Program-made: the position numbers and the translations under genes | DNA from: Euborellia annulipes | Lineage: Eukaryota; Arthropoda; Insecta; Dermaptera; Anisolabididae | Assembly: GCA_023213315.1 (NCBI GenBank) | Contig: JAKCPI010000289.1 | Location: forward strand, 186,001 to 250,000 | Length of the DNA stretch: 64,000 nucleotides | Reading direction: 5' to 3' | Notes under the pieces: generated by a model | Told to the model about the DNA's origin: nothing | Database searches by the model: none | The model's input: only the letters and a program-made list of their open reading frames with translations | Shown here: in pieces, positions 44,073 to 57,600 of the stretch | How positions within the stretch are numbered: the first letter of the stretch is position 1 | How the letters are laid out: every line of letters begins with the position of its first letter

Positions 44073-45688
44073 ATGGCAAAGCACAGTGACAGTCTAGAGA
44101 CAGTTCTTGATTTGAAAGATGATGTCGGAAACCACTCCCCGCAGAATGGATCCACTCCTAATAATGAATTTTCTCCTAATTCAGGTATTCAAAAATCTAT
44201 TTGTTTTTTGGGAAACATTTTTGCATTTTACAGTTTACATTATATAATGTTGAATATCCTTATTTTAAAAAAAATTCATTTAATGAAATTAGACATTTCC
44301 TCAATTTATATCCAAATGAATATATAAGAGAAAATGTTTAATCCTTTAGGCTAAACTTTTTATGTCATTCTCATAAAAAGTACAAATAGCCAACAACCGC
44401 ATTAGGAATACTTACATTATTTTTTAAACTTTAATCTATTGATATTTTAATTTAATTTGAATTTGCTTTTTTAATATATTTCCCAATAAAAACAATTTTT
44501 TTTTTCAAATGAAATAAAATGCAAGAATGAAATCCTCTTTTTGTAGACCCCTAAGCTGTTTGGCTATTTTATTGAATTTGGTAAAGTGAAAACTTATTCA
44601 ATTGCGGTCCAAGGATTTTTTTAAAGAGGCACAATTTTTGGTTTTTGGGGGAAGAGGAAGTGGCACACTCAAGGACGAGGAGATGATTTTGTTCCAAATT
44701 AGCATTAATAAAGAGTTTCTTTATGATAAGTTATAATGTTATAACTTCTTATATATAATAATATATAATATAATTTCTTTTCTGCCCAAAGAGAGGGGGG
44801 GGATTTCTAGGCTCCCGCTGGGACCTCACTTGCATGATTTTTTTAAACTTTAATTCATCTATGTTATTTTAATTAAATTTGAATTTACTTTTTTTCATTC
44901 TAATTAAAAACTTATTGATTGCGTGGTCTTATTTCAGCTTAAACTTATGCTAGTTTTTTGACGCTCTCCTAATCTAAATGAAACTTAAAAAATATTTTTA
45001 GTTTTTTTTATCCACAAGTTTTTCGGATCCCCACTTCTCTCCTCACTAACTTTACCTCACTATTTTATATTAGCATTTATTCTATTTATTCTCAATTATT
45101 TTTTTATGGCTGGAAGGGAAACGTAAAATTAGCTGATAAAATGTTGTTTATTGTTGTATCTTTATCAATATGTCTCTTATGAATTGATTATTTTTTCCAC
45201 AACTTAATCTACTGTACTGTATATGGAGATGATTATTATTTTAATTATTTTTTTCAATTTTATAACTTAGAAAATATTCTACAAACATTTTTAGTGGATA
45301 TTCTAATTTTTTTCTATTGAGGTCAACATACTATCGATATTGTTATTTAATTTAATAATTATTTTATTTTAGTGAATAATTTCAAAACAATTTAGTTAGC
45401 ATTTATGTTGATGATATCAATAAAAGATAAACAAGTGGGAAGGGAACAAGTTTATAATGATCAATAAGTGGATGCACGTAAAAGGTTAAAGTTGCCTTCA
45501 CCTTGGAAAAAAATGGAATTTTTATTAAAAAGAAAAAAAACTAGTTAGGAACTCATTAAGAAAATATTTCATGTGTAAGGTACAGGGACAATATTTCAAC
45601 ATTTTGAGAGAGAGATCAAAGTTCTTTAGGAAGGGGCAACATTTTTCCTAAATACTAAAATGAAAATATAAAGGGTTATATTTACATT

Positions 45689-45741
<53 letters not shown>

Positions 45742-48561
45742 ATATATAAAAATAACTTCACAATAAAGATAATTACACTGGCGCAACAAGGAGAGAGAAA
45801 GATCCTCTAAGGCTTGACTTTCTGGGACTTTTATTTTAAAAAATTGTTTAAATTTGTTTTAAATATCAACTCTAAACTGATCGGATCGTCCGAGTTTGTC
45901 GGATTGCTAATCCTTTTGCAGCAGCCGGGTCGGATTGTCCGAACTGTCCGGATCCGCGGATCGGATCAGATCGCTAGTCCTTTTTAAAGGATTTTGTCCA
46001 TCCTTGGGTATAAGTCCAGATATTATTTGTCTGTGACATATATAATTTTCACCTACATGCCCACTCGGACCATTTTTTTTGAGCCCCCGAGAAGGTGGTG
46101 GTCCTAAGCTATGGTACTTGCATTGGCAAACAGCACTTAAGACTGGTATTTCTTCCCTCTTTTTCGGTTATAAAAAATAAAATAGTTTAATGCAGATATT
46201 ATTGAACCAATTTCAAAGGTCATAGAGATATTTATATCCCTTTTAAAAAAATTGAATGTTTAACTTTCACACATTCTGCTCTAAATTAATTTTATGATAA
46301 AGCACCGAGACACACGTGCCTTTCCTTTTTATTCTATTATACGTATAATTTTAAAATCGTGATTTATCTATATTATAATCTATAAAACATGTTCTCCTTG
46401 AGAATATTTCTTTTTTAATTTATTTTCTCTTCTAAATTTTACTTTTTTAAACAATTTTTTTAGTTTCCTAGAAGAAAAAGAAAGTGGATCAAATCGTTTA
46501 AATAGTGCCAAAAGATTTTTTTTTTATAAAAAATAAAAATATTTAAAAAAAAGTTATTTTTGAATCTTTACTTTTTTTAAAGAACCAATAATTAAGAACA
46601 ATTTGTTTTTCTTAAGGGTTGAGGAAATTGTACTACTTTGAGGAAGGGCCACCAAGGGAGCTTATATGAAAAATCTTTTGTTTTATGGTATTAAGATTTT
46701 AAATCCTTGTCCAAAGTTTGCTAAAAAATCTTTTTTTTTTTTTAATATATGTTTGATTCCATTCGGGAATTTATGAGGATTTCCCAATTTGCGGTCTCGA
46801 AAAATTTCTTTAGCCTTTCCTTGAAATTGAGATTTAAAGAATCCATTAAAGGTAATTAATATTACTTTTTCTTAACTCTTGAAAAATCTTTATACTCAAT
46901 TATTTCAAAAGATATCTCATCAATGCTGTTGAAAAGCTGGTTGTTGAAGGTCTTTGAGTCAATCAGTGGACAGGTGCAGAGAGAGGGAAGAAATATGACA
47001 TCTAGTTAGAAAAGACAAGGTTAAGGCCTCCAATTTTCTATCATTTTAGTAGAGCATAAATATGATATTTAAACGCGGAAGTAACCTAAGATAATACAAC
47101 AAATCTAATATATGTGATAATTTCGGGAAGAATTCAAATCAATGGAAAATATGAAAATTCCTTATACTTGATTAGTAATCACTGGAAGAGGGTCTAACTT
47201 CCCAATCGTTCTTGGTCGAAATGCCAATCCATTATTTTATTAAAATCATAATTTTATTATTAATATTTTTTCTGTCCAATGGAGTGGGGAAGCTGAGGCC
47301 CTTCCCCCCCCTCTCTCTCTCTCTCCCCCGGGGGACCGCTAGTGTGTAATTTATTGTACATTACTGTATATGACAATTTCCAATATTCTCCGGAATCCTA
47401 TGGAAAAATAAAGAAATGAAATGAAAATGTGCCTATGCTATGACCATATTAAATCCTTTGTTAACCATTATCTGACCAACTTTCATTTGAATAACATTTA
47501 TGTACAGTGAGCGCCACAATTAAGTCCCCACCTGATAGCTTTAGCCCTAAGTTTATGGTAAATGGTGAAATAATTTTAATGACCGAAAAGGTAAAACGTA
47601 AAATCTGATACAGATCATTTTATTTTACCTTTTCAAATTTAAAATTATTTCACCATTTACCATAAACTTAGGGCTAAAGCTATTAGGTGGGGACTTAATT
47701 GTGGCGCTCGCTGTACAATAATATTCATAAGAGGGTAGAAAATAAGAGTTGCAGCTGAGGTTTTTTTTCTTTTTTATTTAATCCGCTCGACTGACGTTTC
47801 GGTTCCGTGTTTGAACCACCTTCAGAGCTGGCGAAAAGTCATTATAAAAGTGTCATAGTGGATTTATACATTGTTGAACAATACTCTTTAACGGCTGCAG
47901 AATAAGCAGTCGAAACGTTGTACAGTATTTATATATTAATAAATAATTAATACAAAAATGTGGTCTATTATTAAAAATTCCCCTAATAATAATACTCTTA
48001 TATAATAAATATATACACAATTTTTTTTTTCTCTCAAATCAAAAAAATTTTGATTCATTTATGTACCTGGTCATCGCATACTATGTTTATATTTATTTGA
48101 TTCAACATTGTATAAAATCCACTATGCCACTTTGATAATGACTTTTCTCCAGCTCTGAAGATGGTTCAAACACGGAACCGAAACGTCATTCGTGCGGATT
48201 AAATAAAGAAAAAAAAACCTTAGCTGCATCTCTCATTTTGTACCCTCTTATGAATATAACATCACAGCTATAAATTGCCTTTTGTAACATATTTATATAA
48301 TATATATATATATAGCTAAATATTTTTCGAGATCTATTATTTGAAAAAGATAATAGTATTCAAAATACCTCGATTCGGACTTTAACTGAGTCATAGATAT
48401 ATTTTAAGGGGAAGTGAGTTTTATTGGTGCAGGTCGAGGGTCCGGTGGCCTGGTGCAATGGATAGCACGCCTATGCCCCGGAAAGGCGGAGATCCTGGGT
48501 TCGATTCCCGGGGGCCATGGGATGTTTGGCCTCATCAATAAAGAACACTCACATGTCTTGT

Positions 48562-48601
<40 letters not shown>

Positions 48602-51600
48602 GGTCATTCCATGTCAAATCGACAAATTTTTTTCCTGACATCCGCCGATTTCGCTGAAAATTTTCTATCTTTTTTCTACCCCTTAAAAGACATTTTTGAG
48701 AATTTTTTCAAATTTTTTTACCCAACTAAAAAAAAGTTATGGATTTTTGAAAAAAAACTGGTCTTTTTATTCAAATAATTATAACTTATTTTAAAATTGA
48801 TATTCCGAAACCCCGCAAGGCTATAAAAACTTTGTTTTTTAATGTAGTTTTCAGAAAAAAATACAAAAATTATTTCAGAAGCCCGGATATATGAAATATT
48901 TCAGTTTTTTTGAAAAAACCCTATTTTATTTCGACCATTTTTTTTTTTAAATTTTTTTAATTCAAAATAAACTTCAACTAATTCTACAATTATCCCCCCT
49001 AATTTCAAGATGTGCCGACGATTGCTTCTATTTTTTTTTTGGTTATAAAAAAATTTTTCTTGAAATTTGGTTTATTTTTTACGTAACTTTTTTCAGCTTT
49101 CTCATGAAACTTTAGAAGTTAAAAAAATGATATTTTATTCGAAAATTTTAACTCATCATACTAAAAATTGTTTTTTTTTTCAGTAAAGTACGAGACTGAA
49201 AAAAAAAAACAATTTTTAGTATGATGACTAGTAAAGTACGAGACTGAAAAAAAAAACAATTTTTAGTATGATGACTTAAAATTTTCGAATAAAATATCAT
49301 TTTTCAACTTCTAAAGTTTCACGAGAAACCTGAAAAAAGTTATGTAAAAAATAAACCAAATTTCAAGAAAAATTTTTTTATAACCAAAAAAAAAAATAGA
49401 AGCAATCGTCGGCACATCTTGAAATTAGGGGGGATAATTGTAGAATTAGTTGAAGTTTATTTTGAATTAAAAAAATTAAAAAAAAAAAAATGGTCGAAAT
49501 AAAATAGGGTTTTTTCAAAAAAACTGAAATATTTCATATATCCGGGCTTCTGAAATAATTTTTGTATTTTTTTCTGAAAACTACATTAAAAAACAAAGTT
49601 TTTATAGCCTTGCGGGGTTTCGGAATATCAATTTTAAAATAAGTTATAATTATTTGAATAAAAAGACCAGTTTTTTTTTTCAAAAATCCATAACTTTTTT
49701 TTAGTTGGGTAAAAAAATTTGAAAAAATTCTCAAAAATGTCTTTTAAGGGGTAGAAAAAAGATAGAAAATTTTCAGCGAAATCGGCGGATGTCAGGAAAA
49801 AAATTTGTCGTTTTGGCATGGAATGACCCATATACATAGGTTTATTTATATAAAGTATATTTGTAAAAAAAAATCTCTAAATAATTTTCCACAAATATAT
49901 TTAGTTGCTTAAAATAATTTCTATTGAAATGCAAAATTCTCCCCAAATTCTCAAATACTCAGAATTCTAATTTGAGCAAATATAACCATTCTTAATGTTC
50001 AATTAGATTGAATTAATTACTAATCTTTTTTTTTTAATTTTCTTAAATTAGTAATCTCCTAGAACCATAAAATGTTTTTATAATTATTTTTCCTTTTTTA
50101 CTTCCTATATGTAATATATACCGTAGAGAGAAAGTATTGCGAACATGTCAAAAATTCGATGTCAAGATTTTGATGGATATACGATACATGTTTTGAGGTT
50201 CCCGAGTCCAATAGTGGGTGCCACTAATTGGTATGTGTGAAACGATTTTAGGCATGATTTTCTCAAAATTGGCTCTAACAATTTTGTTTAAATTTGTTTG
50301 TAGATGGCCGTAAGGAAAATCAATTTTAATTCTAAGGACCGTCGACCAAAAATAAATATTTTTGTGTATTACCCGTTTATTTTGTAGATATTTCGATCGC
50401 AGTGATATGGAATCATCCTCAGTACAAATAAACGGATAATACGCAAAAATATATATTTTTGGCCGACGGTCCTTAGAATTAAAATTAATTTTGATTAAAA
50501 TTCATAAATCAATTATTTTTTAGATCCTCTTTAAAATGTATATTTTCATTTTGCCCTGACAATTGTTTGAAGTACACTTTACTGATTTAATATTTCAGAT
50601 TTTTTAAATTTATTTTCCGGCTATTACTTCCTAGAGCCAATGTTAAATCCCTTTGGGGATTTGTATGTAAATTGCGATTCAAAAAGGGGTTCCTGTCCCC
50701 TTTGGAACTTTTTACATTTAAAAAAATTTTTTTTCCAATTATGAAATTTTGTATTTATTTAGGATTCCCTAATATGTATAAAATAAATCCAAATATGAGA
50801 TTAACATTTTAAAAAATAACCATAGTTTATTTCAAGCAGTCAACATTTAAAAGGCAAGTTTGGAACTAAGGGGCTATGGGAAAATAAATATATCTCAACA
50901 CAAAAAAATCTGGTGTTACAAGCACAGTACACAACTTTCGATTACTGAAGGTAAGAGAAAGTTGTGTGCAGTGCCACCAACCAGTCACACCAGATTTTTA
51001 AACATATATGTTATTTGTTTAATAAAAAATTGTAATTTATATTTCAGGTAATGCCAAGGAAAAAGAAGAGGATCTAATTTCAACAGCGATTGGAAGCTTT
51101 GGTCGTTGGCAATTGCAACTTACTTTTCTCATTACACTTTTCAATATTCCATGTACTTGGCAAATTTTCTCTTATACCTTCCAATCGATTCCTGTGGATT
51201 TTTGGTGCCTTCGAGATGCTCAAGGAAACAATTTTACTGGAAAATTAGATAATAAGGTAAAGAAGACTATTAAAGTTTTTAAGAAAATTTTATATAATAT
51301 GATCATGATATCCATAGATTAACCTTGGGAATATTTTTCCATTTGATTCTTGAAGGTAATAAATTTATATATTATATATGAAAAAATTAATTGAATCGAT
51401 TATTTGAGAAATCTCATAAGTCAAGTGAACATTTGGTAAATTATAAAAAATTAATGTACCTCCCTTCCCCTATAAACATCATAATTTGATACTTGGATTA
51501 TAAATAATTATATATACAAGTACTTTATTCGTTGCCGTGATTGCCCAAAACTTACAAGCGTTTGTGTGAGCCAAACATATCGGATGTTTTCTTTGCAAAA

Positions 51601-54600
51601 AAGAGTGTAAAAAATAATAAATTATCGACAGCATTGAGTTCATATTTAATTGAAACAATGCCGTTATTCTGATAAAGGTTGACAACACAAACGTCAGGGC
51701 AAAAAATGTTTTATTAAATCCTAACGGAGAAGGACTCTCGAATATCAGTCGGATTGCAGTGCATATAGCAATGCATATTTGGCTATAATAAATTTAAAGT
51801 AGATGCGCAAATATAGCTATTATAATTGATAAATTGTTTTTTAACGAATTTGGATCATTTAACATAAAATATACTTAAAAAAAAAATAATTACCATAGGC
51901 CTATAATATGATTATGTAAAATATATTTTTCACTGAGGTCAAATGTCTCTTGTTAATGAGATTTCGACCTTAATAATTTGTATTATAGGTCAGTGTTCTC
52001 AGAGAGTTCGTTGGTTCCCTAAATTAACCTTTATTTTAGGTCAAAGGTATGCATTCCGACAAAAATTTATTGATTACAATGGATTGGCTACCAATCCAAT
52101 TGAAATAAATAGAGACGGGGTCTAAATGGCCTTCTATGTCTAAAAAGTCCTTAAATGAAATAAAAAAAAAAAAAAGTTAATAAAAAAATTTTATATACAA
52201 TACATTTGAGACTTGGCCATACAGACTTGATGAGCATACCGGAACTAATGTACATATATTTTCTATTTATGATATTATACAACAACTCTATGTTCATCTC
52301 GATGTGTTGTTATTCAATGAGATTCCGTATACTTTAAATTTAATTTTTTATAATTAGTTTTATGGTATATATTATTTTTATATATATTTATGCTCCGTTT
52401 CAGCTCACAAGAACTGATGATGGCATATCTAATTAAATCCGAAACGTTTTCTTGTATTGGGATTTTCATTCGAATAGGGGCTAATGTTATTCCTCTAGTA
52501 AATGATGAGCCTTTACAAAAGATTTTTATCAAAAACAATTGATTCAAATGAAATATAAATTTATATCAAATGAAAGTTACTGCCAACAGAATAATAATTT
52601 TATTTGACGGAGTTGAATAACTGACCATATGTAGTTTTCTGGATTTCTCCAATGAGCAATTCAATTTATTCAATTTATTTATTATTAATAAATGTGCCAG
52701 GGCCGACGTTTCGGTCGCATATAGGACCATTCTCATGGTCAAGCCATTGTAAATATATTGATCCTCCAGTGGTCATAATGGCAAAAGATATTATTAATTT
52801 AATAATCCAATGACCAAACTAGATAGAGTGTATGAACTATGGACAGAGAGTGAGACTCTACCCATACCTCACCTTAAAATTATTACCCACTCTCTATATA
52901 CCCTTTGTCTAATTTGGTCATTGGATTATTAAATTAATAATGTCTTTTGCCAATGTGACCTCTGGAGGATCAATATATTGACAATGGCCTGGCCATGTGG
53001 ATGGTCCTATATGCGACCGAAGCGTCGAACCTGGTACTTTATTAATAATAAATAAATTGATAAAACTACTAGCTGCTTGCTCATTGGAGAAATCCAGAAA
53101 ACTTAAAGAATAATTTTGTTTATTGAGCAAAATTGCCATATGATTTAAAAAACCCAAATTTTTTCAAACAAAGCTAGTTAGTAAATAAATTATATATAGT
53201 TTTTTCAATGGATTGGTGCAATTAAAAATTAATTTCTTGGAATGGAAGATTTATTGCATTTATTTTTGACCAAGGTATTATAGGTCAGGTTTTAACAATA
53301 AAAAGAGATATTTTTAACATTATTCACTTTATTGCAGTAGCCAGTTCTGCAATAAAGCGAATAATGATAAAAATATCTCTTTTTATTGTTAAAACCTGAC
53401 CTATAATTCCTTGGTCAAAAATAAATGCATTAAATCTTCCATTCCAAGAAATATATATATTATATATAATTGAAATATTTAAAAATTTCAAATGCGGAAA
53501 AACCTGAAAAAAAGTTCAGTTTTCTCTGCTTGAAAACACATTGATAAACTACTATCTAGAGTAGTTTAATTTTTTTTTTACCAGCCGAATCGAGCTGAAA
53601 ATCCGTTTATTTTTATTTATATTAACTGTTTTTACGTACATTTGAAAATATTTTAACTAATTAAAATATTTGAGACAGGAATATGACCCTTGTCAACCAA
53701 TTAATTCAACGTGTGTCGAATGGGCTTTCAACACGAGTGACTTCGGGCCAACTCTGATCTCAGAGGTAATCTTAATACAATAATTTCCTTATCATTTGTC
53801 TAAATAATTTAATAAAACAGCGGTTCCCAACCTTTTTTGATGTGCGGCCCACTTTTTCCGTAAAAAAAATGCTGAGGCCTAGTGTATATATATGGACCCT
53901 ATTACGCATTAGTGTGTCAAGCGCCAGCTACCGAGTTTAGAGAAAATTAACATTAGAGTTTTTTGTTTTCATTGGATTATATTTGTATTATATTTTGTCA
54001 ATTGTGCAAGTAACATTAAATATAAATTTTTTTAGGACATATTTCATAAAAAATACTATTAATTATAGCATTTGAAACAATATTCCGTGCTTAACTCATT
54101 TTTTAATTTTTTTTGGTGCTTGACACACTAATGCATAACAGGGTCTATATATAAGTAATTACTAAAATTGTTTAATGAATGTAAATAATTATATTTTTTA
54201 ATTTTAATAATTATTTTTTTAAATGTAAAAACCATCTTCAGTCCTTGAAGGCTTGTAATTTAATTAGGCTCAAAGTTCTCATTGTTGTTGCGGCACAAAT
54301 TTGTGCACATGTATACCCACACAGCACGGAATATTGCAATCTTGCTCAATGTTGACAATATTGCGGCAACATTGATGCAATATTGCAGCTCAAACAGCAA
54401 TATTGCTAGTTTGGAATATTGCCGCTGCAATGTTGCCAAGATTCGCAATGTTTCTGCAACATTGCTGCAATATTTTGTGCTGTTGGGGTATTTTTTTATA
54501 AAAACGCGCGAGTGTTTAATGCTAATCTAATCTATCTAGGTTATCTAATAGACTCTCACGAAGCATTAAACACTCGCCCGTTTTTATAAAAGAATATATG

Positions 54601-57600
54601 TGCAAAAATTTGTGCCACAACAACAATGACAACTTTGTGCCTAATTAGTTTATAAGCCTACAAGGACTGAGGATGGACGAATAAAATTTTGTCCATAACG
54701 TCTCTTTTTCGGCTTTTGGCATCCAAAGGCTCTCTTTATTTGCGGCACCCGCAATTGCTCTGTTCCATCCCATAAATTATCTATTTAAATAGAAGAATTT
54801 CGATGGCTGAGTGGCAATTATTAGGATCAGGAAGATGCAGCCAGCAAGTGATAAAAAAACTATTTGATTATCGTCGACGTTTCGGGATCACGTCGATCCC
54901 ATCTTCAGGACCTACGGTCATCAAAACATTTTTATTTGGTGTTAATTCGGCAAAATACAAACAATTTTTACAAGTATTTTTTTATAACAAAACAAAACAC
55001 TTACGATAAACTGTTATTTTGGTTCATACAAATGTAAATACATATATTTGCATCTATCTAAGCAACAATAACAGTTTATCGTAAGTGTTTTGTTTTGTTA
55101 TAAAAAAATACTTGTAAAAATTGTTTGTATTTTGCCGATTTAACACCAAATAAAAATGTTTTGATGACCGTAGATCCTGAAGATGGGATCGACGTGTTCC
55201 CGAAACGTCGACGATAATCAAATAGTTTTTTTATCACTTGCTGGCTGCCATACATCTTCCTGATCCTAATAATTATCTATTTATTATGATTCCCTTATAT
55301 TATTCACATATATGTATTATTATACCTACCCTTTAGCATTTAATTTTTCACAATTTTTTAATTTAATAAAAGTGTAAAATGGCTGTTATATAGGACTCGT
55401 AAGGAAGATAGATTTGCAGCCAGGAGATTAACAAATTATTTAAATTCTTTTGGTCGACTTTTCGGACGCCAATCGCGTCCTTCCTCGGGACCTGCAGTTA
55501 AACATTTATTGAAATTAAAATTGCTTTGCACAAACATTCTTTTTTATAAATAAAACATTATTTGTTCCCAAAGATTCTTAAAAAACACACATAGATGTTG
55601 TTGTGTAATATATAAAATATTTGTACAATATTGATGATCTTTTTGTGTTATTTCTGTGTGTTATCCAAATGAAGCATTTATAATAAAACATGACATAAAT
55701 TAATAAAAATAGTTTAAATTTAGAATTCGGATTAAATAAATTGAATTCATATAGAGAAATTTTTATAAAAAGAAAAATTAGAAATATTAAATTTGTAAAA
55801 AGTCTATTAAATTTTCATATAAAGTTTTTAGGGCCTTTATGTCTTTATAATTAAAAGCTGTTTGGCTGAATTTTTATTGGATAACATTTCGACGAATTCT
55901 CGCCTAAATCGATTTTCATCTTGATAAATTATTTTTACATTTTCAAAATCTAAACGAGTTGTGAACGCTTGGGCTGCCAAAGCTGTTGTTTCTTTTTTGT
56001 TTCGCACTGATAGGCGGTACTCTGATATTCTATTTCATTTTCGTTTTGTGGTGCCAATATAGCAACATGGACTATTCTGAATATCATTGCTTGAGAGCAG
56101 TTTATTTTATAAACAACGCCTGATCGCTCATTCAGTGGGATTGGGTCTTTTTGATTATATAATGTTTTAATTGTATTATTCGGCTTAAATGCTCGGGCAA
56201 TGATATTCAGAATTTTCCATGTTGCTATATTGGTACCACAAAACGAAAATTAAATACAAGAATATCAGAGCACCGCCTATCAGTGCGAAACAAAAAAAGA
56301 AACAACAGCTTTGGCCGCCCAAGCGTTATAAAACTCGCACAGTTTAGATTTTGAAAATGTGAAAATAATTTATCAAGATGAAAATCAATTTAGGCGAGAA
56401 TTCGCCAAAATGTTATCCATTAAAAAATATTATAGCCAGACAGCTTGTAATTATAAAAAGACATAAAGGCCCTAATAACTTTATATGAAAATTTAATAGA
56501 CTTTTTACAAATTTAATATTTCTAATTTTTCAATGTTATATTTTTATAAAATTTCTCTATATGAATTCAATTTATTTAATCCGATTAAAATTTCTAAATT
56601 TAAACTATTTTTATTAATTTATATGTCATGTTTTATTATAAATGCTTTAATTGGAAAAAACAACGCACAGAGAGTTCTTCTTGTACACAAAAAGATGTCC
56701 CTTTCAATATTGTACAAATATTTTATATATTACACAACAACAACTATGTTTGTTTTTTAACAATCTTTGGTAAGAAATAATGTTTTATAAAAAATTTTTG
56801 TGTAAAGCAATTTTAATTTCATTAAAAATCATCAAAAATGAATGTTTGTTGACTGCAGGTCCCGAGGAAGGACGCAATTGGCGTCAGAAACGTCGACCAA
56901 AAGAATTCAAATAATTTTTTATTCTCTTGGCTGCAAATCTATCTTCCTTACGAGTTTTTAATTTAATATTATTTTTTTAGTGGCAACTTGTTTGTTCTAA
57001 GGAACAACTTCCTAATGTAGCAGAAATGATGTTCTTAATTGGAGTCACAATTGGAGGTCTTATTTCAGGATTGATTTCTGATCGGTAATTTAATTTTTTT
57101 TTTTTTTTTTTTTTTTACAATATAATTTAACTTATGATATTGATAATTTTTTTTATTTTTACAGTTTTGGACGAAAACGAACTTTAATGAGTTCGCTTCT
57201 CTTGCAAGTATTAATAGGAATCTTGTGTGCAGTTACTCCTTGGTTTGAACTTTTCGTCATCTTACGTTTCGCTCTGGGCTTCATTTGTGTTGCTGTTGTC
57301 TTCAGTGGTTTAGTTTTATGTGAGTGAACAAAGAAATAAATATTTTACGACTGACTCGGGTCGCACAAAGCTGAGCTTAGGAATTTCCATTATATTATAT
57401 TTTTCTTAAGTACAAATTATAGAAATTAATTTCTTATATATACAGTAGGAAGATTTATTTGTCTATGGCCAAGTTAGTGGGGGCTTATTAAAACAATATA
57501 TGGTATATTATTTAGATTTTATTTTTGGCTGCAACTGTAGCAGTTTCGATGGCTCCGACCATCATCTTCAGGCCTAAAAAATAATAATACAGACGATCTA

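Larger units (their letters stand above)
55369..56954. mobile_element. Twin Penelope-like element: two 3' ends head to head, 14 bp TSD
   Basis: TTTTTAATTTAATA is duplicated at 55355-55368 and 56955-56968. The arms meet near 56198 and read outward on both strands: endonuclease remnant, 3' untranslated part, ribozyme motif, 'cttggctgcaaatc' tail. The right end lies 26 bases before the splice acceptor of SLC22 exon 4. This unit ties the ribozyme pairs of the window to Penelope-like elements. Confidence 0.85.

Noticed and set aside
48432..48510. Functional tRNA
   Set aside because: Box B is perfect but the anticodon loop has 11 bases and the acceptor stem does not pair; it is a SINE head.
49534..49837. 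Overlapping minus-strand frames in the large palindrome
   Set aside because: Low-complexity Phe/Lys translation of an A/T-rich palindrome; no conserved domain.
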